Shown here: positions 34,101 through 49,200 of the stretch, one piece after another | How positions within the stretch are numbered: the stretch's first letter is position 1 | Layout of the letters: each line of letters opens with the position of its first letter | Origin: Solenopsis invicta | Lineage: Eukaryota; Arthropoda; Insecta; Hymenoptera; Formicidae | Direction: 5' to 3' | NCBI RefSeq assembly: GCF_016802725.1 | Contig: NC_052675.1 | Coordinates: 9,313,622 to 9,377,621, forward strand | Length of the DNA stretch: 64,000 nt | Translations under genes and position numbers: made by a program | Notes under the pieces: model-generated | The model's input: only the letters and a program-made list of their open reading frames with translations | Database searches by the model: none | What the model was told of the DNA's origin: nothing

Positions 34101-37100
34101 CTTTCCTTTTTCAGTTCAGAAATTCGATACATCATGAGAAAAGGTATATGTCTTCTGTGGGCTATCAGAACACAGAGATATTGAAGAAATTCGGAAAAAA
34201 ACCAATTTTACTCAAAAGTTTCGAACTTTGACTGATATTACACTTTCGTCTTTCACTTTAGCGATTCGTTCCATTATGATAAAGGTTAGAACTCTTCTCG
34301 GGGCTATCAAAACACAGAGATATTGGAGAAATTCGCACAAAAAATTTTCCTTAAAATTTTTGAATTTTGTCTGATATAACTCTTTCGTCTTTCACTTTAG
34401 CGATTCGATCCATTATGATAAAGTTAGAACTCTTCTCGGGGCTATCAGAACACAAAGATATTGGAGAAATTCGCAAAAAAAATTTTACTCAAAAATTTCA
34501 AAATTTGACTGGTATAAGTCTTTCCTTTTTCAGTTCAGAAATTCGATACATCATGAGAAAAGGTATATATCTTCTGTGGGCTATCAGAACACAGAGATAT
34601 TGAAAAAATTCATACAAAAACCAATTTTACTCAAAAATTTCGAACTTTGACTGATATAACACTTTCGTCTTTCACTTTAGCGATTTGATCCATTATGATA
34701 AAGGTTAGAACTCTTCTCGGGGCTATCAGAACAGAGAGATATTGAAGAAATTCGCAAAAAAATTTTACTCGAAAATTTCGAAATTTGACTGATATAAGTC
34801 TTTCCTTTTTCAGTTCAGAAATTCGATACATCATGAGAAAAGGTTTATATCTTCTGTGGGCTATCAGAACACAGAGATATTGAAGAAATTCGGAAAAAAA
34901 CCAATTTTACTCAAAAGTTTCGAACTTTGACTGATATAACACTTTCGTTTTTCACTTTAGCGATTCGATCCATTATGATAAATGTTAAAACTCTTCTCGG
35001 GGCTATCAGAACACAGAGATATTGGAGAAATTCGCAAAAAGAATTTTACTCAAAGATTTCGAAATTTGACTGATATAAGTCTTTCCTTTTTCAGTTCAGA
35101 AATTCGATACATCATGATAAAAGGTATATATCTTCTGTGGGCTATCAGAACACAGAGATATTGAAGAAATTCGGAAAAAAACCAATTTTACTCAAAAATT
35201 TTGAACTTTGACTGATATAACTGTTTCGTCTTTTACTTTAGCGATTCGATCCATTATGATAAAAGTTAGAACTCTTCTCGGGGCTATCAGAACACAGAGA
35301 TATTGGAGAAATTCGCAAAAAAAATTTTACTCAAATATTTCGAAATTTGACTGATATAAGTCTTTCCTTTTTCAGTTCAGAAATTCGATACATCATGATA
35401 AAAGGTATATATCTTCTGTGGGCTATCAGAACACAGAGATGTTGAAGAAATTCAGAAAGAAACCAATTTTACTCAAAAATTTCGAACTTTGACTGATATA
35501 ACTCGTTCGTCTTTCACTTTAGCGATTCGATCCATTATGATAAATGTTAAAACTCTTCTCGGGGCTATCAGAACACAGAGATATTGGAGAAATTCGCAAA
35601 AAGAATTTTACTCAATGATTTCGAAATTTGACTGATATAAGTCTTTCCTTTTTCAGTTCAGAAATTCGATACATCATGATAAAAGGTATATATCTTCTGT
35701 GGGCTATCAGAACACAGAGATATTGAAGAAATTCGGAAAAAAACCAATTTTACTCAAAAGTTTCGAACTTTGACTGATATAACACTTTCGTCTTTCACTT
35801 TAGCGATTCGATCCATTATGATAAAGGTTAGAACTCTTCTCGGGGCTATCAAAACACAGAGATATTGGAGAAATTCGCACAAAAAATTTTCCTCAAAGAT
35901 TTCGAAATTTGACTGATATAAGTCTTTCCTTTTTCAGTTCAGAAATTCGATACATCGTGATAAAAGGTATATATCTTCTGTGGGCTATCAGAACACAGAG
36001 ATATTGAAGAAATTCGGAAAAAAACCAATTTTACTCAAAGATTTCGGACTTTGACTGATATAACACTTTCGTCTTTCACTTTAGCGATTCGATCCATTAT
36101 GATAAAGGTTAGAACTCTTCTCGGGGCTATCAAAACACAGAAATATTGGAGAAATTCGCACAAAAAATTTTCCTTAAAATTTTTGAATTTTGACTGATAT
36201 AACTTTTTCGTCTTTCACTTTAGCGATTCGATCCATTATGATAAAGTTAGAACTCTTCTCGGGGCTATCAGAACACAAAGATATTGGAGAAATTCGCAAA
36301 AAAAATTTTACTCAAAAATTTCAAAATTTGACTGATATAAGTCTTTCCTTTTTCAGTTCAGAAATTCGACACATCATGATAAAAGGTATATATCTTCTGT
36401 GGGCTATCAGAACACAGAGATGTTGAAGAAATTCAGAAAAAAACCAATTTTATTCAAAAATTTCGAACTTTGACTGATATAACCCGTTCGTCTTTCATTT
36501 TAGCGATTTGATCCATTATGATAATAGTTAGAACTCTTCTCGGGGCTATCAGAACACAGAGATATTGGAGAAATTCGCAAAAAAAATTTTACTCAAATAT
36601 TTCGAAATTTGACTGATATAAGTCTTTCCTTTTTCAGTTCAGAAATTCGGTACATCATGATAAAAGGTATATATCTTCTGTGGGCTATCAGAACACAGAG
36701 ATATTGAAGAAATTCGGAAAAAAACCAATTTTACTCAAAAATTTCGAACTTTGAATGATATAACACTTTCGTCTTTCACTTTAGCGATTCGATCCATTAT
36801 GATAAAAGTTAGAACTCTTATCGGGGTTATCAGAACACAGAGTTATTGGAGAAATTCGCAAAAAAAATTTAACTCAAAAATTTCGAAATTTGACTGATAT
36901 AAGTTTTTCCTTTTTCAGTTCAGAAATTCGATACATCATGATAATAGGTATATATCTTCTGTGGGCTATCAGAACACAGAGATATTGAAGAAATACGGAA
37001 AAAAACCAATTTTACTCAAAAATTTTGAACTTTGACTGATATAACTCTTTCGTCTTTCACTTTAGCGATTCGATCCATTATGATAAAAGTTAGAACTCTT

Positions 37101-37200
37101 CTCGGGGCTATCAGAACACAAAGATATTGGAGAAATTCGCAAAAAAAATTTTACTCAAAAATTTCGAAATTTGACTGATATAAGTCTTTCCTTTTTCAGT
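31150..37200. repeat. Two successive copies of a 3085-bp higher-order unit
   Basis: Matching variant positions lie 3085 bp apart: 31282/34367, 31546/34631, 31897/34982, 33105/36190, and the rare TTGAATGAT variant at 33666/36751. This is 22 monomers (11 dimers). Variants of the same unit recur near 38294-40116 (offset 3927) and 41516-42131 (offset a further 3222), with monomer gains or losses. Confidence 0.8.
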
Positions 37201-40200
37201 TCAGAAATTCGATACATCATGATAAAAGTATATATCTTCTGTGGGCTATCAGAACACAGAGATATTGAAGAAATTCGGAAAAAAACCAATTTTACTCAAA
37301 AATTTCGAACTTTGACTGATATAACGCTTTCGTCTTTCACTTTAGCGATTCGATCCATTATGATAAAAGTTAGAACTCTTCTCGGGGCTATCAGAACACA
37401 GAGATATTGGAGAAATTCGCAAAAAAAATTTTACTCAAATATTTCGAAATTTGACTGATATAAGTCTTTCCTTTTTCAGTTCAGAAATTCGACACGTCAT
37501 GATAACAGGTATATATCTTCTGTGGGCTATCAGAACACAGAGATGTTGAAGAAATTAAAAAAAAAACCAATTTTACTCAAAAATTTCGAACTTTGACTGA
37601 TATAACACTTTCGTCTTTCACTTTAGCGATTCGATCCATTATGATAAAAGTTAGAACTCTTCTCGGGGCTATCAGAACACAGAGATATTGGAGAAATTCG
37701 CAAAAAAAATTTTACTCAAAAATTTCGAAATTTGACTGATATAAGTCTTTCCTTTTTCAGTTCAGAAATTCGATACATCATGATAAAAGGTATATATCTT
37801 CTGTGGGCTATCAGAACACAGAGATATTGAAGAAATTCGGAAAAAAACCAATTTCACTCAAAAATTTCGAACTTTGACTGATATAACACTTTCGTCTTTC
37901 ACTTTAGCGATTCGATCCATTATGATAAAAGTTAGAACTCTTCTCGGGGCTATCAGAACACAGAGATATTGGAGAAATTCGCAAAAAAAATTTTACTCAA
38001 ATATTTCGAAATTTGACTGATATAAGTCTTTCCTTTTTCAGTTCAGAAATTCGATACATCATGATAAAAGGTATATATCTTCTGTGGGCTATCAGAACAC
38101 AGAGATATTGAAGAAATTCGGAAAAAAACCAATTTTACTCAAAAGTTTCGAACTTTGACTGATATAACACTTTCGTCTTTCACTTTAGCGATTCGATCCA
38201 TTATGATAAAGGTTAGAACTCTTCTCGGGGCTATCAAAACACAGAGATATTGGAGAAATTCGCACAAAAAATTTTCCTTAAAATTTTTGAATTTTGTCTG
38301 ATATAACTCTTTCGTCTTTCACTTTAGCGATTCGATCCATTATGATAAAGTTAGAACTCTTCTCGGGGCTATCAGAACACAAAGATATTGGAGAAATTCG
38401 CAAAAAAAATTTTACTCAAAAATTTCAAAATTTGACTGATATAAGTCTTTCCTTTTTCAGTTCAGAAATTCGATACATCATGATAAAAGGTATATATCTT
38501 CTGTGGGCTATCAGAACACAGAGATATTGAAAAAATTCATACAAAAACCAATTTTACTCAAAAATTTCGAACTTTGACTGATATAACACTTTCGTCTTTC
38601 ACTTTAGCGATTTGATCCATTATGATAAAGGTTAGAACTCTTCTCGGGGCTATCAGAACACAGAGATATTGAAGAAATTCGCAAAAAAATTTTACTCGAA
38701 AATTTCGAAATTTGACTGATATAAGTCTTTCCTTTTTCAGTTCAGAAATTCGATACATCATGATAATAGGTATATATCTTCTGTGGGCTATCAGAACACA
38801 GAGATATTGAAGAAATACGGAAAAAAACCAATTTTACTCAAAAATTTTGAACTTTGACTGATATAACACTTTCGTCTTTCACTTTAGCGATTCGATCCAT
38901 TATGATAAATGTTAAAACTCTTCTCGGGGCTATCAGAACACAGAGATATTGGAGAAATTCGCAAAAAAAATTTTACTCAAAGATTTCGAAATTTGACTGA
39001 TATAAGTCTTTCCTTTTTCAGTTCAGAAATTCGATACATCATGATAAAGGTATATATCTTCTGTGGGCTATCAGAACACAGAGATATTGAAGAAATTCGG
39101 AAAAAAACCAATTTTACTCAAAAATTTCGAACTTTGACTGATATAACTGTTTCGTCTTTCACTTTAGCGATTCGATCCATTATGATAAAAGTTAGAACTC
39201 TTCTCGGGGCTATCAGAACACAGAGATATTGGAGAAATTCGCAAAAAAAATTTTACTCAAAAATTTCGAAATTTGACTGATATAAGTCTTTCCTTTTTCA
39301 GTTCAGAAATTCGATACATCATGATAAAAGGTATATATCTTCTGTGGGCTATCAGAACACAGAGATGTTGAAGAAATTCAGAAAGAAACCAATTTTACTC
39401 AAAAATTTCGAACTTTGACTGATATAACTCGTTCGTCATTCACTTTAGCGATTCGATCCATTATGATAAATGTTAAAACTATTCTCGGGGCTATCAGAAC
39501 ACAGAGATATTGGAGAAATTCGCAAAAAGAATTTTACTCAAAGATTTCGAAATTTGACTGATATAAGTCTTTCCTTTTTCAGTTCAGAAATTCGATACAT
39601 CATGATAAAAGGTATATATCTTCTGTGGGCTATCAGAACACAGAGATATTGAAGAAATTCGGAAAAAAACCAATTTTACTCAAAAGTTTCGAACTTTGAC
39701 TGATATAACACTTTCGTCTTTCACTTTAGCGATTCGATCCATTATGATAAAGGTTAGAACTCTTCTCGGGGCTATCAAAACACAGAGATATTGGAGAAAT
39801 TCGCACAAAAAATTTTCCTCAAAGATTTCGAAATTTGACTGATATAAGTCTTTCCTTTTTCAGTTCAGAAATTCGATACATCGTGATAAAAGGTATATAT
39901 CTTCTGTGGGCTATCAGAACACAGAGATATTGAAGAAATTCGGAAAAAAACCAATTTTACTCAAAAATTTCGGACTTTGACTGATATAACACTTTCGTCT
40001 TTTACTTTAGCGATTCGATCCATTATGATAAAGGTTAGAACTCTTGTCGGGGCTATCAAAACACAGAAATATTGGAGAAATTCGCACAAAAAATTTTCCT
40101 TAAAATTTTTGAATTTTGACTGATAAAACTTTTTCGTCTTTCACTTTAGCGATTCGATCCATTATGATAAAGTTAGAACTCTTCTCGGGGCTATCAGAAC

Positions 40201-43200
40201 ACAAAGATATTGGAGAAATTCGCAAAAAAAATTTTACTCAAAAATTTCAAAATTTGACTGATATAAGTCTTTCCTTTTTCAGTTCAGAAATTCGATACAT
40301 CGTGATAAAAGGTATATATCTTCTGTGGGCTATCAGAACACAGAGATATTGAAGAAATTCGGAAAAAAACCAATTTTACTCAAAAATTTCGAACTTTGAC
40401 TGATATAACACTTTCGTCTTTCACTTTAGCGATTCGATCCATTATGATAAAGGTTAGAACTCTTCTCGGGGCTATCAAAACACAGAAATATTGGAGAAAT
40501 TCGCACAAAAAATTTTCCTTAAAATTTTTGAATTTTGACTGATAAAACTTTTTCGTCTTTCACTTTAGCGATTCGATCCATTATGATAAAGTTAGAACTC
40601 TTCTCGGGGCTATCAGAACACAAAGATATTGGAGAAATTCGCAAAAAAAATTTTACTCAAAAATTTCGAAATTTGACTGATATAAGTCTTTCCTTTTTCA
40701 GTTCAGAAATTCGATACATCATGATAAAAGGTATATATCTTCTGTGGGCTATCAGAACACAGAGATATTGAAGAAATTCGGAAAAAAACCAATTTTACTC
40801 AAAAATTTCGAACTTTGAATGATATAACACTTTCGTCTTTCACTTTAGCGATTCGATCCATTATGATAAAAGTTAGAACTCTTATCGGGGTTATCAGAAC
40901 ACAGAGTTATTGGAGAAATTCGCAAAAAAAATTTAACTCAAAAATTTCGAAATTTGACTGATATAAGTCTTTCCTTTTTCAGTTCAGAAATTCGATACAT
41001 CATGATAATAGGTATATATCTTCTGTGGGCTATCAGAACACAGAGATATTGAAGAAATACGGAAAAAAACCAATTTTACTCAAAAATTTTGAACTTTGAC
41101 TGATATAACTCTTTCGTCTTTCACTTTAGCGATTCGATCCATTATGATAAAAGTTAGAACTCTTCTCGGGGCTATCAGAACAGAAAGATATTGGAGAAAT
41201 TCGCAAAAAAAATTTTACTCAAAAATTTCGAAATTTGACTGATATAAGTCTTTCCTTTTTCAGTTCAGAAATTCGATACATCATGAGAAAAGGTTTATAT
41301 CTTCTGTGGGCTATCAGAACACAGAGATATTGAAGAAATTCGGAAAAAAACCAATTTTACTCAAAAGTTTCGAACTTTGACTGATATAACACTTTCGTCT
41401 TTCACTTTAGCGATTCGATCCATTATGATAAAGGTTAGAACTCTTCTCGGGGCTATCAAAACACAGAGATATTGGAGAAATTCGCACAAAAAATTTTCCT
41501 TAAAGTTTTTGAATTTTGTCTGATATAACTCTTTCGTCTTTCACTTTAGCGATTCGATCCATTATGATAAAGTTAGAACTCTTCTCGGGGCTATCAGAAC
41601 ACAAAGATATTGGAGAAGTTCGCAAAAAAAATTTTACTCAAAAATTTCAAAATTTGACTGATATAAGTCTTTCCTTTTTCAGTTCAGAAATTCGATACAT
41701 CATGAGAAAAGGTATATATCTTCTGTGGGCTATCAGAACACAGAGATATTGAAAAAATTCATACAAAAACCAATTTTACTCAAAAATTTCGAACTCTGAC
41801 TGATATAACACTTTCGTCTTTCACTTTAGCGATTTGATCCATTATGATAAAGGTTAGAACTCTTCTCGGGGCTATCAGAACAGAGAGATATTGAAGAAAT
41901 TCGCAAAAAAATTTTACTCGAAAATTTCGAAATTTGACTGATATAAGTCTTTCCTTTTTCAGTTCAGAAATTCGATACATCATGAGAAAAGGTTTATATC
42001 TTCTGTGGGCTATCAGAACACAGAGATATTGAAGAAATTCGGAAAAAAACCAATTTTACTCAAAAGTTTCGAACTTTGACTGATATAACACTTTCGTTTT
42101 TCACTTTAGCGATTCGATCCATTATGATAAATGTTAAAACTTTTCTCGAGGCTATCAGAACACAGAGATATTGGAGAAATTCGCAAAAAGAATTTTACTC
42201 AAAGATTTCGAAATTTGACTGATATAAGTCTTTCCTTTTTCAGTTCAGAAATTCGATACATCATGATAAAAGGTATATATCTTCTGTGGGCTATCAGAAC
42301 ACAGAGATATTGAAGAAATTCGGAAAAAAACCAATTTTACTCAAAAATTTCGGACTTTGACTGATATAACACTTTCGTCTTTCACTTTAGCGATTTGATC
42401 CATTATGATAAAGGTTAGAACTCTTCTCGGGGCTATCAAAACACAGAAATATTGGAGAAATTCCCACAAAAAATTTTCCTTAAAATTTTTGAATTTTGTC
42501 TGATATAACTCTTTCGTCTTTCACTTTAGCGATTCGATCCATTATGATAAAGTTAGAACTCTTCTCGGGGCTATCAGAACACAGAGATATTGGAGAAATT
42601 CGCAAAAAAAATTTTACTCAAAAATTTCAAAATTTGACTGATATAAGTCTTTCCTTTTTCAGTTCAGAAATTCGATACATCGTGATAAAAGGTATATATC
42701 TTCTGTGGGCTATCAGAACACAGAGATATTGAAGAAATTCGGAAAAAAACCAATTTTACTCAAAAATTTCGAACTTTGACTGATATAACACTTTCGTCTT
42801 TCACTTTAGCGATTCGATCCATTATGATAAAAGTTAGAACTCTTATCGGGGTTATCAGAACACAGAGTTATTGGAGAAATTCGCAAAAAAAATTTAACTC
42901 AAAAATTTCGAAATTTGACTCATATAAGTCTTTCCTTTTTCAGTTCAGAAATTCGATACATCATGATAATAGGTATATATCTTCTGTGGGCTATCAGAAC
43001 ACAGAGATATTGAAGAAATACGGAAAAAAACCAATTTTACTCAAAAATTTTGAACTTTGACTGATATAACTCTTTCGTTTTTCACTTTAGCGATTCGATC
43101 CATTATGATAAAGGTTAGAACTCTTCTCGGGGCTATCAGAACAGAAAGATATTGGAGAAATTCGCAAAAAAAATTTTACTCAAAAATTTCGAAATTTGAC

Positions 43201-46200
43201 TGATATAAGTCTTTCCTTTTTCAGTTCAGAAATTCGATACATCATGAGAAAAGGTATATATCTTCTGTGGGCTATCAGAACACAGAGATATTGAAGAAAT
43301 TCGGAAAAAAACCAATTTTACTCAAAAGTTTCTAACTTTGACTGATATAACACTTTCGTCTTTCACTTTAGCGATTCGTTCCATTATGATAAAGGTTAGA
43401 ACTCTTCTCGGGGCTATCAAAACACAGAGATATTGGAGAAATTCGCACAAAAAATTTTCCTTAAAATTTTTGAATTTTGTCTGATATAACTCTTTCGTCT
43501 TTCACTTTAGCGATTCGATCCATTATGATAAAGTTAGAACTCTTCTCGGGGCTATCAGAACACAAAGATATTGGAGAAATTCGCAAAAAAAATTTTACTC
43601 AAAAATTTCAAAATTTGACTGATATAAGTCTTTCCTTTTTCAGTTCAGAAATTCGATACATCATGAGAAAAGGTATATATCTTCTGTGGGCTATCAGAAC
43701 ACAGAGATATTGAAAAAATTCAGACAAAAACCAATTTTACTCAAAAATTTCGAACTTTGACTGATATAACACTTTCGTCTTTCACTTTAGCGATTTGATC
43801 CATTATGATAAAGGTTAGAACTCTTCTCGGGGCTATCAGAACAGAGAGATATTGAAGAAATTCGCAAAAAGAATTTTACTCAAAGATTTCGAAATTTGAC
43901 TGATATAAGTCTTTCCTTTTTCAGTTCAGAAATTCGATACATCATGATAAAAGGTATATATCTTCTGTGGGCTATCAGAACACAGAGATATTGAAGAAAT
44001 TCGGAAAAAAACCAATTTTACTCAAAAATTTTGAACTTTGACTGATATAACTGTTTCGTCTTTTACTTTAGCGATTCGATCCATTATGATAAAAGTTAGA
44101 ACTCTTCTCGGGGCTATCAGAACACAGAGATATTGGAGAAATTCGCAAAAAAAATTTTACTCAAATAGTTCGAAATTTGACTGATATAAGTCTTTCCTTT
44201 TTCAGTTCAGAAATTCGATACATCATGATAAAAGGTATATATCTTCTGTGGGCTATCAGAACACAGAGATGTTGAAGAAATTCAGAAAGAAACCAATTTT
44301 ACTCAAAAATTTCGAACTTTGACTGATATAACTCGTTCGTCATTCACTTTAGCGATTCGATCCAATATGATAAATGTTAAAACTATTCTCGGGGCTATCA
44401 GAACACAGAGATATTGGAGAAATTCGCAAAAAGAATTTTAGTCAAAGATTTCGAAATTTGACTGATATAAGTCTTTCCTTTTTCAGTTCAGAAATTCGAT
44501 ACATCATGATAAAAGGTATATATCTTCTGTGGGCTATCAGAACACAGAGATATTGAAGAAATTCGGAAAAAAACCAATTTTACTCAAAAGTTTCGAACTT
44601 TGACTGATATAACACTTTCGTCTTTCACTTTAGCGATTCGATCCATTATGATAAAGGTTAGAACTCTTCTCGGGGCTATCAAAACACAGAGATATTGGAG
44701 AAATTCGCACAAAAAATTTTCCTCAAAGATTTCGAAATTTGACTGATATAAGTCTTTCCTTTTTCAGTTCAGAAATTCGATACATCGTGATAAAAGGTAT
44801 ATATCTTCTGTGGGCTATCAGAACACAGAGATATTGAAGAAATTCGGAAAAAAACCAATTTTACTCAAAAATTTCGGACTTTGACTGATATAACACTTTC
44901 GTCTTTCACTTTAGCGATTCGATCCATTATGATAAAGGTTAGAACTCTTCTCGGGGCTATCAAAACACAGAAATATTGGAGAAATTCGCACAAAAAATTT
45001 TCCTTAAAATTTTTGAATTTTGACTGATATAACTTTTTCGTCTTTCACTTTAGCGATTCGATCCATTATGATAAAGTTAGAACTCTTCTCGGGGCTATCA
45101 GAACACAAAGATATTGGAGAAATTCGCAAAAAAAATTTTACTCAAAAATTTCAAAATTTGACTGATATAAGTCTTTCCTTTTTCAGTTCATAAATTCGAC
45201 ACATCATGATAAAAGGTATATATCTTCTGTGGGCTATCAGAACACAGAGATGTTGAAGAAATTCAGAAAAAAACCAATTTTATTCAAAAATTTCGAACTT
45301 TGACTGATATAACCCTTTCGTGTTTCACTTTAGCGATTTGATCCATTATGATAATAGTTAGAACTCTTCTCGGGGCTACCAGAACACAGAGATATAGGAG
45401 AAATTCGCAAAAAAAATTTTACTCAAATATTTCGAAATTTGACTGATATAAGTCTTTCCTTTTTCAGTTCAGAAATTCGGTACACCATGATAAAAGGTAC
45501 ATATCTTCTGTGGGATATCAGAACACAGAGATATTGAAGAAATTCGGAAAAAAACCAATTTTACTCAAAAATTTCGAACTTTGAATGATATAACACTTTC
45601 GTCTTTCACTTTAGCGATTCGATCCATTATGATAAAAGTTAGAACTCTTATCGGGGTTATCAGAACACAGAGATATTGGAGAAATTCGCAAAAAAAATTT
45701 AACTCAAAAATTTCGAAATTTGACTGATATAAGTCTTTCCTTTTTCAGTTCAGAAATTCGATACATCATGATAATAGGTATATATCTTCTGTGGGCTATC
45801 AGAACACAGAGATATTGAAGAAATACGGAAAAAAACCAATTTTACTCAAAAATTTTGAACTTTGACTGATATAACTCTTTCGTCTTTCACTTTAGCGATT
45901 CGATCCATTATGATAAAAGTTAGAACTCTTCTCGGGGCTATCAGAACAGAAAGATATTGGAGAAATTCGCAAAAAAAATTTTACTCAAAAATTTCGAAAT
46001 TTGACTGATATAAGTCTTTCCTTTTTCAGTTCAGAAATTCGATACATCATGATAAAAGGTATATATCTTCTGTGGGCTATCAGAACACAGAGATATTGAA
46101 GAAATTCGGAAAAAAACCAATTTTACTCAAAAATTTCGAACTTTGACTGATATAACGCTTTCGTCTTTCACTTTAGCGATTCGATCCATTATGATAAAAG

Positions 46201-49200
46201 TTAGAACTCTTCTCGGGGCTATCAGAACACAGAGATATTGGAGAAATTCGCAAAAAAAATTTTACTCAAATATTTCGAAATTTGACTGATATAAGTCTTT
46301 CCTTTTTCAGTTCAGAAATTCGACACATCATGATAACAGGTATATATCTTCTGTGGGCTATCAGAACACAGAGATGTTGAAGAAATTAAAAAAAAAACCA
46401 ATTTTACTCAAAAATTTCGAACTTTGACTGATATAACACTTTCGTCTTTCACTTTAGCGATTTGATCCATTATGATAAAGGTTAGAACTCTTCTCGGGGC
46501 TATCAGAACACAGAGATATTGGAGAAATTCGCAAAAAAATTTTACTCAAAGATTTCGAATTTTGACTGATATAAGTCTTTCAATTTTCAGTTCAGAAATT
46601 CGATACATCATGATAAAAGGTATATATCTTCTGTGGGCTATCAGAACACAGAGATATTGAAGAAATTCGGAAAAAAACCAATTTTACTCAAAAATTTCGA
46701 ACTTTGACTGATATAACACTTTCGTCTTTCACTTTAGCGATTCGATCCATTATGATAAAGGTTAGAACTCTTCTCGGGGCTATCAGAACACAGAGATATT
46801 GAAGAAATTCGCAAAAAAATTTTACTCAAAGATTTCGAAATTTGACTGATATAAGTCTTTCCTTTTTCAGTTCAGAAATTCGATACATCATGATAAAAGG
46901 TATATATCTTCTGTGGGCTATCAGAACACAGAGATATTGAAGAAATTCGGAAAAAAACCAATTTAATTCAAAAATTTCGACTTTGACTGATATAACACTT
47001 TCGTCTTTCACTTTAGCGATTCGATCCATTATGATAAAGGTTAGAACTCTTCTCGGTGCTATCAAAACACAGAAATATTGGAGAAATTCGCACAAAAAAT
47101 TTTCCTTAAAATTTTTGAATTTTGACTGATATAACTTTTTCGTCTTTCACTTTAGCGATTCGATCCATTATGATAAAGTTAGAACTCTTCTCGGGGCTAT
47201 CAGAACACAAAGATATTGGAGAAATTCGCAAAAAAAATTTTACTCAAAAATTTCAAAATTTGACTGATATAAGTCTTTCCTTTTTCAGTTCATAAATTCG
47301 GCACATCATGATAAAAGGTATATATCTTCTGTGGGCTATCAGAACACAGAGATGTTGAAGAAATTCAGAAAAAAACCAATTTTATTCAAAAATTTCGAAC
47401 TTTGACTGATATAACCCTTTCGTCTTTCACTTTAGCGATTTGATCCATTATGATAATAGTTAGAACTCTTCTCGGGGCTATCAGAACACTGAGATATAGG
47501 AGAAATTCGCAAAAAAAATTTTACTCAAATATTTCGAAATTTGACTGATATAAGTCTTTCCTTTTTCAGTTCAGAAATTCGGTACATCATGATAAAAGGT
47601 ATATATCTTCTGTGGGATATCAGAACACAGAGATATTGAAGAAATTCGGAAAAAAACCAATTTTACTCAAAAATTTCGAACTTTGAATGATATAACACTT
47701 TCGTCTTTCACTTTAGCGATTCGATCCATTATGATAAAAGTTAGAACTCTTATCGGGGTTATCAGAACACAGAGATATTGGAGAAATTCGCAAAAAAAAT
47801 TTAACTCTAAAATTTCGAAATTTGACTGATATAAGTCTTTCCTTTTTCAGTTCAGAAATTCGATACATCATGATAATAGGTATATATCTTCTGTGGGCTA
47901 TCAGAACACAGAGATATTGAAGAAATACGGAAAAAAACCAATTTTACTCAAAAATTTTGAACTTTGACTGATATAACTCTTTCGTCTTTCACTTTAGCGA
48001 TTCGATCCATTATGATAAAAGTTAGAACTCTTCTCGGGGCTATCAGAACAGAAAGATATTGGAGAAATTCGCAAAAAAAATTTTACTCAAAAATTTCGAA
48101 ATTTGACTGATATAAGTCTTTCCTTTTTCAGTTCAGAAATTCGATACATCATGATAAAGGTATATATCTTCTGTGGGCTATCAGAACACAGAGATATTGA
48201 AGAAATTCGGAAAAAAACCAATTTTACTCAAAAATTTCGAACTTTGACTGATATAACGCTTTCGTCTTTCACTTTAGCGATTCGATCCATTATGATAAAA
48301 GTTAGAACTCTTCTCGGGGCTATCAGAACACAGAGATATTGGAGAAATTCGCAAAAAAAATTTTACTCAAATATTTCGAAATTTGACTGATATAAGTCTT
48401 TCCTTTTTCAGTTCAGAAATTCGATACATCATGATAAAAGGTATATATCTTCTGTGGGCTATCAGAACACAGAGATGTTGAAGAAATTAAAAAAAAAACC
48501 AATTTTACTCAAAAATTTCGAACTTTGACTGATATAACACTTTCGTCTTTCACTTTAGCGATTTGATCCATTATGATAAAGGTTAGAACTCTTCTCGGGG
48601 CTATCAGAACACAGAGATATTGGAGAAATTCGCAAAAAAATTTTACTCAAAATTTCGAAATTTGACTGATATAAGTCTTTCCTTTTTCAGTTCAGAAATT
48701 CGATACATCATGATAAAAGGTTATATATCTTCTGTGGGCTATCAGAACACAGAGATATTGAAGAAATTCGGAAAAAAACCAATTTTACTCAAAAATTTCG
48801 AACTTTGACTGATATAACACTTTCGTCTTTCACTTTAGCGATTCGATCCATTATGATAAAGGTTAGAACTCTTCTCGGGGCTATCAGAACACAGAGATAT
48901 TGGAGAAATTCGCACAAAAAATTTTACTCAAAGATTTCGAAATTTGACTGATATAAGTCTTTCCTTTTTCAGTTCAGAAATTCGATACATCATGATAAAA
49001 GGTATATATCTTCTGTGGGCTATCAGAACACAGAGATATTGAAGAAATTCGGAAAAAAACCAATTTTACTCAAAAATTTCGAACTTTGACTGATATAACA
49101 CTTTCGTCTTTCACTTTAGCGATTCGATCCATTATGATAAAGGTTAGAACTCTTCTCGGGGCTATCAAAACACAGAAATATTGGAGAAATTCGCACAAAA

